Below, piece after piece: positions 11,418-22,479 of a stretch of DNA of 64,000 nt. The position numbers and the translations under genes were made by a program. The notes under the pieces are model-generated. The model was not told the DNA's origin and made no database searches. It saw only the letters and a program-made list of their open reading frames with translations. The stretch is from Thamnidium elegans (taxonomy: Eukaryota > Mucoromycota > Mucoromycetes > Mucorales > Mucoraceae): positions 186,001 to 250,000 of the forward strand of contig JAIXMG010000009.1 of the NCBI GenBank assembly GCA_025201345.1, written 5' to 3'. Each line of letters starts with the position of its first letter. Position 1 is the stretch's first letter.

Positions 11418-12115
11418 TTATGTTGAAGAAATTAACATGTATTTTACACCAACATTAAATAGCATTATTATAGATATTATTACAGTGAAGAATATTATAA
11501 TAAATAATTTATGTTTTTTCTTTTCTGGTTTTTGTTTTATAATAAATGTAATACAGATAAACATGAATATAGAAACACCTTCTCCAGCGATATCGAAATT
11601 GACCAATTGAGTGTATAATGTTGGACTTTCTATACGATAATGCATGAGTGTCATTAAGGAAGAACATACATATGCTGTTAAATATGAAAAATCAACATAA
11701 CCGTTGTTAAATAATTTTTTCATAAAAGCAATTCCACAAATGGTGACTGGAAAATCGAAGACAAAGTTATTTCCATTGTTGAAAAAATATATTTTTGATA
11801 AAAGTATTTTGGTTCAAAATAATTCACAGGTCGATAAATGTTATCCATAAAATGAAAATTATGAACTATAATATGTATAATATAAAAGATGATTATAACA
11901 GTAGAATTTTGATTGCTTTTTCTGATAAATCTAAATTTTATGTTTTTTTCATCATTTTTAAATGTTAAATAATTTTTAGTTGTAAGAATAATATTCAAAA
12001 GCATTAATAAAAATGTGAGAAGAACAAACAACAGTCTAAAAAAACTATTTTTATCATCAAAATATTCATGAATTAGTATAGGTTTACCTAATGTAGATAA
12101 TCCGTATTTAATCAT
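11418..12115 (-). pseudogene. Multi-pass membrane protein gene split by a 1-nt frameshift
   Basis: Two overlapping minus-strand frames (12115-11720 and 11723-11418) form one protein of about 230 aa if a frame shift is placed in the A6 run at 11782-11787 (T6 on the coding strand). At least four hydrophobic segments are visible (..LLFVLLTFLLMLLNIIL.., ..VIIIFYIIHIIVH.., the region after the shift, and ..FIIIFFTVIISIIMLF..). After the second helix is an H..FMDNIYRPVNYFEP motif. This resembles an H..DN..xP..Y.EP signature I associate with a small family of uncharacterised membrane proteins also present in bacteria. Base composition is more AT-rich than the neighbours. It could be a recent pseudogene or a homopolymer sequencing error; I cannot tell which. 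Confidence 0.6.
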
Positions 12116-12310
12116 TAATACTTTTGAATATTATAAATTTATTAAAAAGAGGAACTATAATTACCGATATGATAAATATATGGTTCTTTAGATAGTAAAA
12201 TAGTGTCCAAAGATATAAATAACCCTTTTAAAAAATTAACATACAATAAATTATTTTATAAATGTATCAATAATTTTTCTATTGTATTTTTAAATAAGCA
12301 AAACGGTCAG

Positions 12311-12477
12311 AACAAATAATGGCTCTTAATTTATTAAAAAAAAACGAAAAAGAAAACCAAAAAAGTGCGTTTTTAATTTTTTTTATCAAAGATATTTAAA
12401 ACAACTATTTTGTATTATACAACTTAGGTCCAAAAAGCTTTTTCTGTTTTTTAATAAATTAAGAGCCATTATTTGTT
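12311..12477. repeat. 31-bp perfect inverted repeat, 167-bp MITE-like element
   Basis: The sequence at 12311-12341 (AACAAATAATGGCTCTTAAT...) is exactly the reverse complement of 12447-12477. The arms extend imperfectly inward (ACGAAAAAG against CTTTTTCTG). The spacer is about 105 bp of AT-rich, non-coding sequence. It lies about 200 bp upstream of the membrane protein gene at 12115. It has the size and structure of a miniature inverted-repeat element; I see no clear target-site duplication. Confidence 0.8.
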
Positions 12478-12742
12478 ATAGCTGGTAAAATCAGCAGTGA
12501 TTTCTTATGTGAGCGATTTTTTAAGCTGCAATACCGCAATAATTATCACATCGCAATTGCTCTCTTCTTTCAATTATTTTGCTCTTGTCCCTTTGGAGTG
12601 TTTTATTATTACTACGTTTTTATAACTGACTTGGATAGTATGGCACATTTCGTTGCTACATGCTCAATGTCAAAAGAAAAAAAAAATACATAAATAAAAT
12701 AAAAATACATGTCGCAAGTGGCGGATAAGATTAAGAAAAGAA

Positions 12743-12786
12743 AAGGAAAGTAAAAGTAAAAGTAAAAGTAAAAGAAAGAAAGAAAG
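12743..12786. repeat. (GTAAAA)n / (GAAA)n simple repeat
   Basis: Four to five copies of GTAAAA are followed by GAAA units. The surrounding DNA to 13200 is non-coding. Confidence 0.8.
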
Positions 12787-13199
12787 ATATAAAAGAAGTA
12801 AAAGGAATTGTATTTGCATTTGTTTGAGTTTAAAAATAGGCGTCACTGTGGTACAAATAAAATGCAACTGTCAATTACAGAGTATAATAACAGAAATATA
12901 ATTAAAAGAATATAAACTATAAGGCCGTACCCGAGAGAAGTACACTTTATAATTTTTTATTAAATAAAAGGTAATATAATGAGAAGATCCAGCATCTCAT
13001 TTACATGTACGCATTGCATAATTATAACTGTCAAGCATTATGCCAAATGTTAAACCAAATAAGCCAAACATATTATATTTTACTGTAAAAATAACAGTAA
13101 GTTTTTATTAAGAATGTTGCGGATAGATTATTAAAAGGAAGAAAAAAAAACATTAAGGTAATGTTTACATTTAATGAGAATTAGGGCAGACATTATCTT

Positions 13200-13440
13200 T
13201 CCCTTTTTAAGAAGCCTTTTCTTTTTTATAATGCCTTCCCTTTTTTATAATGCCCTCTTTTTTTTTTATAATGCATTCTCTTTTTTTAAGACATTCTTTT
13301 TTAAAACGCTTTCTCATTCTCTTTTTTAGGACACTCATTTTTAGGACACTCATTTTTAAAGACGCTCATTTTTAAAGACACTCATTTTTAAAGACACTCA
13401 TTTTTAAAGACACTCATTTTTAAAGACACTCATTTTTATT
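13200..13440. repeat. Degenerating tandem repeat, 14-20 bp units
   Basis: The left part has units like TTTTTTATAATGCC(C/T)TC. The right part (about 13327-13438) has at least seven units of the form GACACTCATTTTTAAA, with early variants TTAGGACACTCATTT and one GACGCTC. The change in unit from left to right suggests stepwise expansion of a minisatellite. Confidence 0.8.
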
Positions 13441-13590
13441 TATAGCTTTTTTTTCGTTTTTTTTTTTTTTTTTTTTTTTTGGCCCTTTGGGTTGGGTTGC
13501 TAAATAAGAAAAAGTTAGAAATCAACTCTTTTTTATTTGCAGCAGAATGTTTTTATGATACTTTCCTTCTCTCCTCGTATCACTCCAACT

Positions 13591-13860
13591 TTCTACCAGC
13601 CAGTGCTTATGGTACCATTTGCGCCATGCAATTTTTTTTTTTGGGGGTTTACAGATTTGACCCATCTGCAGGGCTTTTTTCCAAAAGAGACAACTTGTGA
13701 ATTTACATCCCCACCCCGCGGTAAGAGAAAGCGGAATGGGGATGTAAACCCACAACCTGCCTCTCCGGAAAAAAAACCACCACGGATGAGTCAAACTGCA
13801 AACACACAAAAAAAAAGATTACAAGGCGCAAATGGTACCATAAGCACTACTATTACAGAA
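13591..13860. mobile_element. Foldback palindrome of about 270 bp (MITE-like)
   Basis: The left arm (about 13591-13726) aligns with the reverse complement of the right arm (about 13727-13860) over almost its whole length with essentially no spacer. A 24-bp block at 13602-13625 (AGTGCTTATGGTACCATTTG...) is perfectly repeated inverted at 13825-13848. Other shared blocks include TTTACATCCCCA and CAGNTTTGACNCATC. Open frames on both strands here (13479-13902) are by-products of the palindrome. It is probably a non-autonomous DNA element. Confidence 0.8.
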
Positions 13861-14576
13861 AAAAGACTTGATCAGAGTCCCAAAAACTGTAATAATAGTT
13901 AGTAAATATCTGGCCAGTTACCTTTTGTAGTTGTGAAGAAAAAAAAAAAGAGAAAAAAACAAAAAAGGAAAAAAAAAACCCCCCGGGTCAATTTATACCC
14001 GTGATTTGTTGCCATAGTTTGTGTGACGTGCGGCATTTTTTGTGTGATCTTTTTTTGTGTGATCTTTTTTTTTGTAGTGTTGCCTAGTTACAGTGAAGCT
14101 GGTTGATATACCAGTTATATATCTAACCTTTTGATTACTATTCAAGGTCTATTTTGGATTTTATTTGACAAACTTAATTATTTACCTGTGTAATAATTAA
14201 AGTACTTATTTATTTGTGGTATAGCAGGAAAATCACTATTTTCCCTTTTATACAAACGTCAGGCACAGATTATTTATGCACCAATAATCACAATAATCTA
14301 TAAGCGGTTATCTTTAACACAATCAATTCAACTTTCATTGAATTCAAATCTCACTTTCATATAAAATAGCTATCCTTTTTCAAATTATTAAAAACCATCT
14401 TATTTTAGACTTTTAACGAATTTTATAACAATATACCACTAATTGTCGCATATCTTCTATACCTGCTTTTGTCTCTCTCTCTTTCTAATAAAATATAACA
14501 TAATAATAAATACTTTTTTTTTTATGAAGATGGACAGGAAAACATTTTTAATGAAAAAGAAAAAGTTTACGATCCG

Positions 14577-14875
14577 ATGGAGGATGTTTTAACATATGTC
14601 GGTGATCCCAACATAGTTCTTGAAACAATAACTAGTCGACAAACTTACTTGAGCGTTAAGCGCCCCCCCAAAAAAAATACTGAAGGGTTCTCACTTAAAA
14701 AGCAGTCGAAACCTGGTAAGTTAAAGCCATCAGTGAAGTTATACAACAATTACAGCGACTTCAGCAGAGAAACGTTTATAGACCGTATGCTCGAAAATCC
14801 TCAAGGTTGCAAGAGACTTAAATATTAATTACTGCACTGCGTTAAGATGGTGGAAGTATTACTGAAGGGACAGAA
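14577..14875 (+). pseudogene. N-terminal fragment of a Mucorales Tc1-like transposase
   Basis: An 83-codon frame starts MEDVLTYVGDPNIVLETITS and runs through VKLYNNYSDFSRETFIDRML to a stop at 14828. Just after it, in a shifted frame, NYCTALRWWKYY continues the expected helix-turn-helix (..TALRWWKxY..). The combination of a basic KQSKPGKLKPSVKLY-type linker and a helix-turn-helix resembles the start of Tc1/mariner-like transposases in this group. The DDE catalytic part is absent. It lies directly upstream of the KDZ fossil. Family assignment is from pattern memory. Confidence 0.55.
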
Positions 14876-14988
14876 GAGGTTGCGTACTGAACAATTTCAA
14901 AGAGCTCGGTGGTCCAATTTATTATTTATTTTTTGGTTTCATATTTTTACATTTTTCACTATTACATAATAAGCCATTACTATTCATC

Positions 14989-16340
14989 ATGCCCAAAATT
15001 AAAAGAAGTATGTGCGTTTACTTTAAGCATAAACCCAATAAAGAGGAAAGGAAAAATCGCAGGTTGGGAATGATCAATGATGAAAAAACTATCAAGGAGT
15101 ATACCTTTAAGAAAGAATGAAAGGAAAAGTCGAGAAGAGCCGAGGAGCCTTTATCTTTAGGAAACAAGATCACTATCGATCATGACGATACCGATTTTGA
15201 TCTTCCTGAAGAGTTTGACCTCAATGAAGAAAGAACAACGACTTTCTGGGAGGAGGATTTTGACAAGTGGGTCGGCTTGTACTTGAGAGCTTTGGGACGT
15301 GGTAAGCCTAGTGTTACTTTGACCGCTCCTATCGCGCTCTCGGGAAGCTGTGCCTGCTTGAAAAAGTTTCGCAACATATCCCTGTACATGCTTCATGGTA
15401 ACTATTTTTATTGTGTTCGATTACGATGTTTTTTTCACTAAATATTTTTTGCGATTTACAGCATCAGTCAAGATGACGATCAAGTACTGTGCTTGCACAC
15501 CCTTGGTCAACACTTTGTTTTTGATGCAGTTCATGCCCAATGGATCAAAGACTCCCAATGCTGCTGTCCACTTTGGCATGCTTGATTTCTTGCATGTCTT
15601 TAAAATGGAAGCGCAAGTGTCCAACCACTCATTCACTGATGCAATTAATTTGCTCATGGAAAAAAAGGTACGAAATATGCTTGTTTTACAACTAATTTGT
15701 TACTAATTTTTGTAACGAACTTTCTTAAGGGTGTTGAGCTTCAAAAGACTGTTCTTAACAACGTGTACTTCCAGTACCGACATATAGTCAACCATTCAAC
15801 TGGTTTGATTATGGAAAAAAATCATATTCAGCAAAGCAACTGCTATACATGTGATGTGAGTAACCTTGTACTTTTAAATTTGTTTATTAGTATAGCTAAC
15901 TAATGACGGTGTATATTATAGAATGCAGAGGGGAAAACCGTTACTTTGGATGGTAACTTCCAGTTAAAGAGACTTAACTCTCAAGCTGCCACTGAAGTTA
16001 ACACTGGCATTTTCTCGCCTTCTTCTGCTGAGAAAAGACTCTGGGGTGATGAACAGGAAGTTCAAAAGTTTGACCGTGAAGCGGAAGTTAACAAAGATGA
16101 AGATGTAAGTGTATTTCATAAGTTGTTTATGCTGAAAAGTAGACTAAATAACTCTATTGCATCAGCGTTTAGTTCAAAACATTATGGACAACAACTTCAA
16201 AGCTACCAGCAACAACAATTACCAGCTGAATAAGCAGTAAAAAAAAATCTTTTAATAAACTTAATTCGTAAAAGATGCTACATGCGATTACTTTTCAATC
16301 GGAGCGGTTCTTAAAGTGACTCATTCGCTTATGAATAAAT
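14989..16340 (+). pseudogene. KDZ-family transposase, 5' part with introns preserved, disrupted
   Basis: Reading starts MPKIKRSMCVYFKHKP and has one in-frame TGA at 15118-15120. Four GT-AG introns can be placed in frame: 15398-15461, 15668-15729, 15856-15921 and 16105-16165. The spliced reading contains KYCACTPLVNTLFLMQFMPN (the CxC...P segment), FGMLDFLHVFKMEAQVSNHS, TVTLDGNFQLKRL and RLVQNIMDNNFKATSNNNYQ, then a stop at 16238. In a shifted frame it continues with GAVLKVTHSLMNK. A CxC-type segment followed by (V)DGNFxLKR is the signature of the fungal Kyakuja-Dileera-Zisupton transposases. The C-terminal catalytic half is missing. Well-kept introns and splice sites suggest fairly recent inactivation. 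Confidence 0.8.
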
Positions 16341-16713
16341 AATTATATATGTCGCACCAAACGAGTCACTATAGAAATGAAAAGAGGTGAGTACTATATA
16401 TTTTAATCTTGACTAAATCGGATCATGAATTAAATCACCAAGGTAAAAAAAAAAGGGGGGGGGGTATTGATCTGATCTCGTCAGCTGTCAAAACGGAAGA
16501 AAGTACCAGGTTTTCGTCTTATCGCACATAATCGAGCACAAGTCATATGACCATAGTGCTGAACACATATGATTCTCTTCCTTAAATCATGCGCTTATTT
16601 TATTAAAACTGCAAGTGAATGCCCCTTTTTTTTGTTTCATTGTAGATCAATGTACGATATTAACGCCAAAAGAGTCTCGACCCCGAATAGTATTATATAT
16701 GAATTATATATAG

Positions 16714-16749
<36 letters not shown>

Positions 16750-16835
16750 GATAAGATGTGAAGGAAAAGATTAACTTTTTGTATTAAAAGAGGAAAATAA
16801 TATGGTACACATAGTGAAAAAAAGATGAGTGAGTT
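16341..16835. other. Intergenic, no gene
   Basis: It contains an A10G10 junction (about 16446-16466), a (TTA)n microsatellite at about 16712-16748, and the 3' flank of the CofD-like gene. No coding signal is seen. Confidence 0.6.
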
Positions 16836-18515
16836 TTAGTTATTTACAATTTGTTCTATTGTTTCAGTAAAATGAGATTGGTGATAAATTGATTCACCTA
16901 ATTTTGAAAGAGAACCTTTCATGCAAATGCATTTGATACCAAGTCTTTCGATAGCTTGTACATCTACTTTGATAGCACTGTTATCAAGATAAACCATATG
17001 AGTAATAAATGCAGAAATAGGGCTTGGATAAAATGAGTTGGTTGGGAATGGAGGGTAACGATGTGATGGAGAAGCAGGCATACTACCAACTGCCATTGTA
17101 TAAGATGAAGGTGGGGTATTAATAGTAGTAATGCTACTGGTTCTACTACTTGCAGTATAACCAGGAATGTATTCTTCTTCATCATCATCTTCATCATCAT
17201 CATCATCACATGATTGATAAAAAGCACGACGTGCATCAATTCTTTGACTTTGATTTAAAGCGGATGTAATGGCATTTATAAAATCAAGTGCTGTATAATC
17301 ACTAGTTTCACGATCATTTGTACCGTTCAATAATAAAATTTTGTGTTTTAAACTTTGTGATTGAGCAACAGCGTTTCCAACACCGCGTAAGATGAGACAA
17401 GGGATAAGAGAAGTATATAAGGAACCAATAGAGTAAACTAGGGTTTGTTTAAAAGATAATTGACTGACTACTTTTGGATTTGGTACAGGATAGATTTCTT
17501 GACCATATTCATTTATATAATAAATTCGATCGATAGGAGAAGTTAATTTTTCTTCAACATGTTTTGAGAAGAATAAATTTGCGTTTTCATTATTATCGTG
17601 ATCAATAAATTGAGTTGTATGATGTTGATTAATTGAAGAAGTCATGGTTAAAGCATTAAAAGGATCTTCTAAACAAGAGAAAGCATCGATAGGGTTTGTT
17701 CGTTTTTTTCTAGGTGTAACAATACCATTCTTTTTTTGTTGTTTAATAGGAGAAGGATGAGATATTTCGCACTGTCCAACCAGAGTTTCACCATCCATTA
17801 AAGAAGCAGCAATTGTCACTGTTTGGTTTGAATTGATGACGGGTACAACAGATGTTGGTACAGATGTAATACCAGTAATAGAAGCAAATAAAAAGATGGC
17901 AGCTTCTAATGATCCAGTAAATAATCTAGCACCTGTCAAGAAAAAATTGCCAATACTTCCGTTACAAAAATTGAATCTTTTGTGTGCTCTTTTTAATATT
18001 TCGAAATCGAATAATGTAAGGAATCCACGAATTGCTTCTCTTTTTTCAACAGAGATATCATTCCAAAGGCTGCAAGATATTTTTTTTTTTTAATATGTGT
18101 GAATGTTATTATGTGTTCGTATTATAATTGTACCTGTGACGTCCTTCAACAATAAGAGCCCATTCGTCTCTTACTTTTTGATGGCTTTTATCAGCAGGTA
18201 ATCGATAACTTAATAAATCTTTAATGGCTTTCATTTCAATAGTATTACAAGTTTCGTCTAAAGTATCCATTAAACGAATTAATCGAGACCGAAGATCGCC
18301 AACACTTGGACCACCCAATACACGTAATAATTCGCTCTAATACATATAAAGTAAGTTTTTATTTAAGCGGCAAAATAAAAATCTCTTACTGTGGATCCAC
18401 CATTATCAGAAATACCAAGAATATAACTAACATCATGATCAGCAGTTTTATGGAAACCATCTAAAATATGATTACAGGCTGATCCACCAGAGAAAACGAC
18501 ATAAGACGAAGCCAT
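16836..18515 (-). CDS. CofD/YvcK-like protein (UPF0052 family)
   Basis: Three exons on the minus strand, 18515-18390, 18336-18134 and 18069-16836, give 520 aa; all junctions are GT-AG and in frame. The N-terminus reads SYVVFSGGSACNHILDGF then LGISDNGGSTSELLRVLGG and PSVGDLRSRLIRLMD. This Gly-rich nucleotide-binding start is shared by the 2-phospho-L-lactate transferase CofD and the YvcK regulators. NFCNGSIGNFFLTGARLFTG follows in exon 3. The C-terminal half carries an Asp/Glu-rich insert and a closing segment. Yeast has a homologue of unknown function (YNL011C as I recall it). Since the F420 pathway is not expected in fungi, the substrate is unknown. The start is the first ATG and lies immediately at the glycine-rich strand, as in the family. 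Confidence 0.85.
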
Positions 18516-19421
18516 TATTATATATATATATATATAAATGAAAGAAAAAAAGAAAAAAGATATAAAAAGGGGAAAGAAGATCGCTGGTAAAAAGAAAGGA
18601 ATATGATATATATATTCATATAAAAAAAACTGGGGGGAGGGGTATACAAATAGGCCATCTCCGGAGTACTGAAGATAAAGAATTTTTTATTATCTTATTT
18701 TGTACTTTTGATAAGAGTCCTTCTCCGTTCCTAACCAATAAAAGTATTAGTATTCGTTAATTCAATCACCGATTCTATACTTTTTTTTTGCTGGTATCAG
18801 TTATAGTATATGTATAATCACTGATAAGATTTAATAACAAATCAGTTTTTTTTTTTTTTTTTTTTTGCATATGAAAGATTATCAACGTCATTTATTGGTT
18901 TTTTATTCCCATGAGACTGTGATCTTATCTTATTGTTTTTTTTTAGGTTGCACGGAGTAAGGAAAAAGGAGGAAACACCAATGGCATATATTTTTCAGGT
19001 CACGGGAATCAAATTTATTAAGTATATACTCACCCGATATGTTTGATATGTATTACTTAAAGGGTACAAAACTAAATTCTTGTTTAAAATCGTACCCTTT
19101 TTTTATATATATATATATAAAGAAGGGTCCTTCTTTAGTGAAATTCGTATGACAAACGATGAAAGACTTTTTAAACCGATCCGTTGTATAAAATGGTTAT
19201 TCTAATTAGCGAATAAAAGAAGTTTTCGCGTCGTGTCTTTTAATTAACTTTTTGTATCTCAGCAACTTAAACCGCTTTTGTTATTATTGTCAATAGAACT
19301 GAAAATATTTAAATTGTAACACATGTTGATATTATTTTACGTTAATCCCCTCTCTATTTCCATAACTACCATGTGATCACATAAATCTATTTTCAACTGC
19401 CGATTTTCTTTTTTTATTTAT
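18516..19421. other. Intergenic between two minus-strand genes
   Basis: It holds the promoter side of the CofD-like gene (TATA-repeat at 18520-18536 next to the start codon) and the 3' flank of the 7-TM gene. It includes T- and TA-runs and a near-palindromic AAAGGGTAC..GTACCCTTT pair (about 19058-19100). No gene is seen. Confidence 0.55.
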
Positions 19422-20698
19422 TTATTCATTAAGAGCATTATAGATTCCTATAGCAATACAAGAACCAGCCAACACAACACTTGCGCATACAACAAGTATT
19501 TCTTTAATGTAATTTACTTTATAGAGACTCATACGACTAGCATCTGGTTCCGCAATACAGTAATAAGCGTACATGGGGAAAGCTATTGCATACATAAATT
19601 GGAAAATAACCCATCTATTAAAAAAAAAAAAAAAGATCAGTAAAAAAATATATATATATTAATGTAACTATATGTAACTTACAAAATAAAATGATTAGAA
19701 AATGTAACCAAAGCATTACCAGCGGCATGTAAAAATGCTGCTAAATATAAAACCATAATATTTTTATGAACAGGAATCATTACATTGGGAGCAGCTTTAT
19801 TGGGATCATCTTGCATTTGTCTGCTCTCTTTCACTCTTTGATGGTGTAATTTTTGAACCATTTCATCTGCTTCACTATTAAACCCATCCGATACATCTTC
19901 ATCATCTGTAGAAACAAGCATCATACCTACACTTGCCTTTTCATGAATAGCCTTGTTATGATAATAAAGTCTACCGAGATCAATACATAATGCGAAATCA
20001 GTAGCTAAACCTTGGAACTTGAAGAACAAAGCATCTAATGGCCATGGTGAAATAATCACAATAAACATGGTCATCAAGATATAAATAAAGCAAGTTGCTA
20101 CAAATCCACGTTGCCTAAAAATAAAATAAAGTTAGTTAACCGTAATATTTTCAACTCCCTATCAAGTGGTAACTTTACGTAACCGACTTTTGACGGAACA
20201 TGATATTTGAAAGTAATGCAATTTCAAACAAGTTATGAAATACACCAAACGAAGCCCAGATTCTACCAACACTCATAATTGAAAACGAAAGTGAAGCAAA
20301 AAATGTAGCAACCAAGTAAAGTGCAACTAGTGTGTTGAAAGGTCCGATCGATTTTTGGTTACGTGGAAGCTTTGGTAAATGGATAAAAAAGATAAAGTAT
20401 AACGCGTAAAGAGTAGAAAATGCGATACAGACAACAGAAAATACAGTAGTTGCGTTCATTGCATCTTCATCATAATCTAATATCCGTTTTTTTTTTTTTT
20501 TTTTTTTTAATTTCCCTCTCTCTCTCTTTGAGTCTCTCTCTTTTAATATTTACCTTTAATGTGAGCGATCCAGGTAGGAATACCAAATAGCTTACTAAGT
20601 CCTCTTTCGGGAGTACCTGGAATGACTGACATCCATTCAGCATTGACTATGCTAACTGATACTAACACAACAAGAAAGACAAATAGTTTTGATATCAT
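19422..20698 (-). CDS. Orphan 7-TM membrane protein with signal peptide
   Basis: Four exons, 20698-20554, 20476-20179, 20114-19683 and 19614-19422, give 355 aa with every junction GT-AG and in frame. The first ~20 residues (MISKLFVFLVVLVSVSIVNA) form a signal peptide. About seven hydrophobic segments follow: ATTVFSVVCIAFSTLYALYF, NTLVALYLVATFFASLSFSI, a WASFGVFHNLFEIALL helix, GFVATCFIYILMTMFIVIIS, NIMVLYLAAFLHAAGNALVT, WVIFQFMYAIAFPMYAYYC, and EILVVCASVVLAGSCIAIGI. An acidic loop (STDDEDVSDGFNSEADEM) lies between the fourth and fifth. I do not recognise the family. A receptor-like topology is suggestive but not evidence of signalling. It is divergent from THI5 across 521 bp. Confidence 0.75.
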
Positions 20699-21219
20699 AA
20701 TTATACTTTTTTTGTAAGCAAAAAGAAAGAAAAAATGTTGAAGTATTTTCTTTTTTTTTATACAAGTGCACTCCTTATATCCGTAAATAAAACCTTCTTC
20801 TTAGTAATAATAAAAAGTGGCACGGCAAACGAGATCGGCATCTTTCTTTCAATAGAACTCACAGAATGATTAATATTTGTTTAAATTATAACTATAAAAT
20901 GAAGTGCAAACGTTTAAATGTTTGTTTAATTCTAAATTTTTGTGTGTTTTTTTACTGATTGTATATTTGGTTAGACTTTTTAAAAAAAAAAGATCAAAAT
21001 AATTTTTATGCGGGTTGAGTCATCGTGCGAAGTTTACAGGCTTTTTATACGCTTAAAATGAAAGTAAGGGTTCTTCCGGGACATCTGTAATTAGTTGTAG
21101 ATGGATCCTTTACATGATATTTGTTACACGGATTGATTGATTAAGATCAGTGAATATGATTATAAAAGCAACCCAATTTTCTATTTCAAAAATAAATATC
21201 ATCTTTATTATATTATTCA
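20699..21219. promoter_or_regulatory. Divergent promoter region between the 7-TM gene and THI5
   Basis: This 521-bp AT-rich spacer separates the two start codons. TATAA-like stretches occur (for example TTTATACG near 21045 and ATTATAAAAG near 21160). I found no TPP aptamer motif here, which matters because the THI5 aptamer lies downstream instead. Individual factor sites cannot be assigned. Confidence 0.5.
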
Positions 21220-22319
21220 ATGACAAAGACTAGCGAAAAAATCACGGTTCTCTTAAACTGGAAGGCAACACCTTACCATTTACCCCTGTTCTTAGCCTCC
21301 AAACTTGGTTTCTTTACCAAACAAGACATTTCAGTGGCCATCCTTGAACCTAACGACCCCTCTGATGTTACCGAAATTATCGGTTCCGGTAAAATAGATC
21401 TCGGTTTAAAGGCTATGATCCATACAATTGCCGGTAAAGCCCGAGGTTACCCCATCAAGTCCATCGGCACCCTTTTAGATGAACCCTTTACTGGTGTTAT
21501 CCATCCTAGTCATAAAAGTGGTATCACCTCTGATTTCAAGTCCTTGAGAGGCAAGAAGATTGGCTACGTAGGTGAGTTTGGCAAGATCCAGCTGGATCAA
21601 TTGGCTAGACAGTACGGTATGCAGGAGGGCGAATACGAGGCTGTTCGCGTCGGTATGAACGTGACTGATGCTATTAAGCGAGGTGAGATTGATGCTGGTA
21701 TTGGTATTGAGAATGTACAACAGGTTGAACTGGAGGAGTGGTCTGTTCAACAAGGAAGATCTCGTGATGATATTCAGATGCTTCGAATTGACGAACTTGC
21801 AGAATTGGGCTGCTGTTGTTTTTGCTCGGTAAATTAATTATAATATTAATAACAGTATAAAAATTTCTAACAATCTTCTTCTTTTAGATTCTTTATATTG
21901 GTAATGAAGACTTTATCAATAACAACCCAGAAAAGGTCGAAAAGTTTATGCGGGCTATTAAACAAGCAACCGATTATATGATCGCTAATCCTGCTGCTGC
22001 GTACCAAAAGTATGTTGAGATCAAGCCTCATTTGGATACTGATATTCAACGCAAGATCTTTCAAAGATCGTTCCGATACTTTTCTCGTGATTTGCAAAAT
22101 GTAGAACGTGATTGGAATAAGGTGACCAATTACTGTAAAGAGCTTGGTATTGTTGATGCTGGCTTTGCGCAAAACCAAACAAATGACTTCTTGACTTGGA
22201 AGTTGAACGAGCAAGGTCCTGGTGGTGTTGAACCTGCTACGGTTGAAACTGGTGTGGTTAAAGGTGGATGTAAGAGTTGTCAACATGCTAGTATCTCTCA
22301 ACCTGAGGTCTTTGCTTGA
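21220..22319 (+). CDS. THI5: 4-amino-5-hydroxymethyl-2-methylpyrimidine phosphate synthase (THI5/NMT1 family)
   Basis: Two exons, 21220-21828 and 21888-22319, with a 59-nt intron, give 346 aa, the usual family length. The enzyme makes the pyrimidine precursor of thiamine (HMP-P) from PLP and a histidine of the enzyme itself in a suicide reaction that needs iron. The expected landmarks are present: [16 protein letters not shown] at the start; GLKAMIHT with Lys64 and His68 (the family's PLP lysine and donor histidine); [29 protein letters not shown]; and the CCCFC motif around residues 199-203, interrupted soon after by the intron. The stop TGA at 22317-22319 is followed immediately by GTAAGT. 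A TPP aptamer lies at 22479-22610 on the same strand, so feedback by thiamine pyrophosphate at the RNA level is likely. Confidence 0.95.
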
Positions 22320-22479
22320 GTAAGTTTATCTCTTTTTTTTTTTTGTGTGCACCCGTATTTATGGAAGTACTAATTATGTTTCACTTTTTTTTTTTTTTAT
22401 GTTGTGTCTATATTTTTCTTTTCTTTTTATACGGTGTACACTATTATTATTATCATTATTTATTTTCATGTAATAATAG
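22320..22479 (+). other. Probable 3'UTR intron of THI5
   Basis: GTAAGT begins one base after the stop codon. TACTAAT at 22368-22374 is a good branch-point candidate. Between it and 22479 there is no other AG, so the first acceptor is ATAATAG ending at 22479. That last G is also the first base of the aptamer's P1 helix. A second acceptor, TCTATTTCAG ending at 22530, lies inside the P3 arm. This is a prediction from splice signals only. Confidence 0.6.

Noticed and set aside
13479..13902. Open frames of 73-121 codons on both strands
   Set aside because: They lie within the foldback palindrome, which makes mirror-image open frames; no domain is visible.
20960..21219. Possible TPP aptamer in the THI5 5' leader
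   Set aside because: Searched by eye for CTGAGA and ACCTGAT blocks; neither is present upstream.
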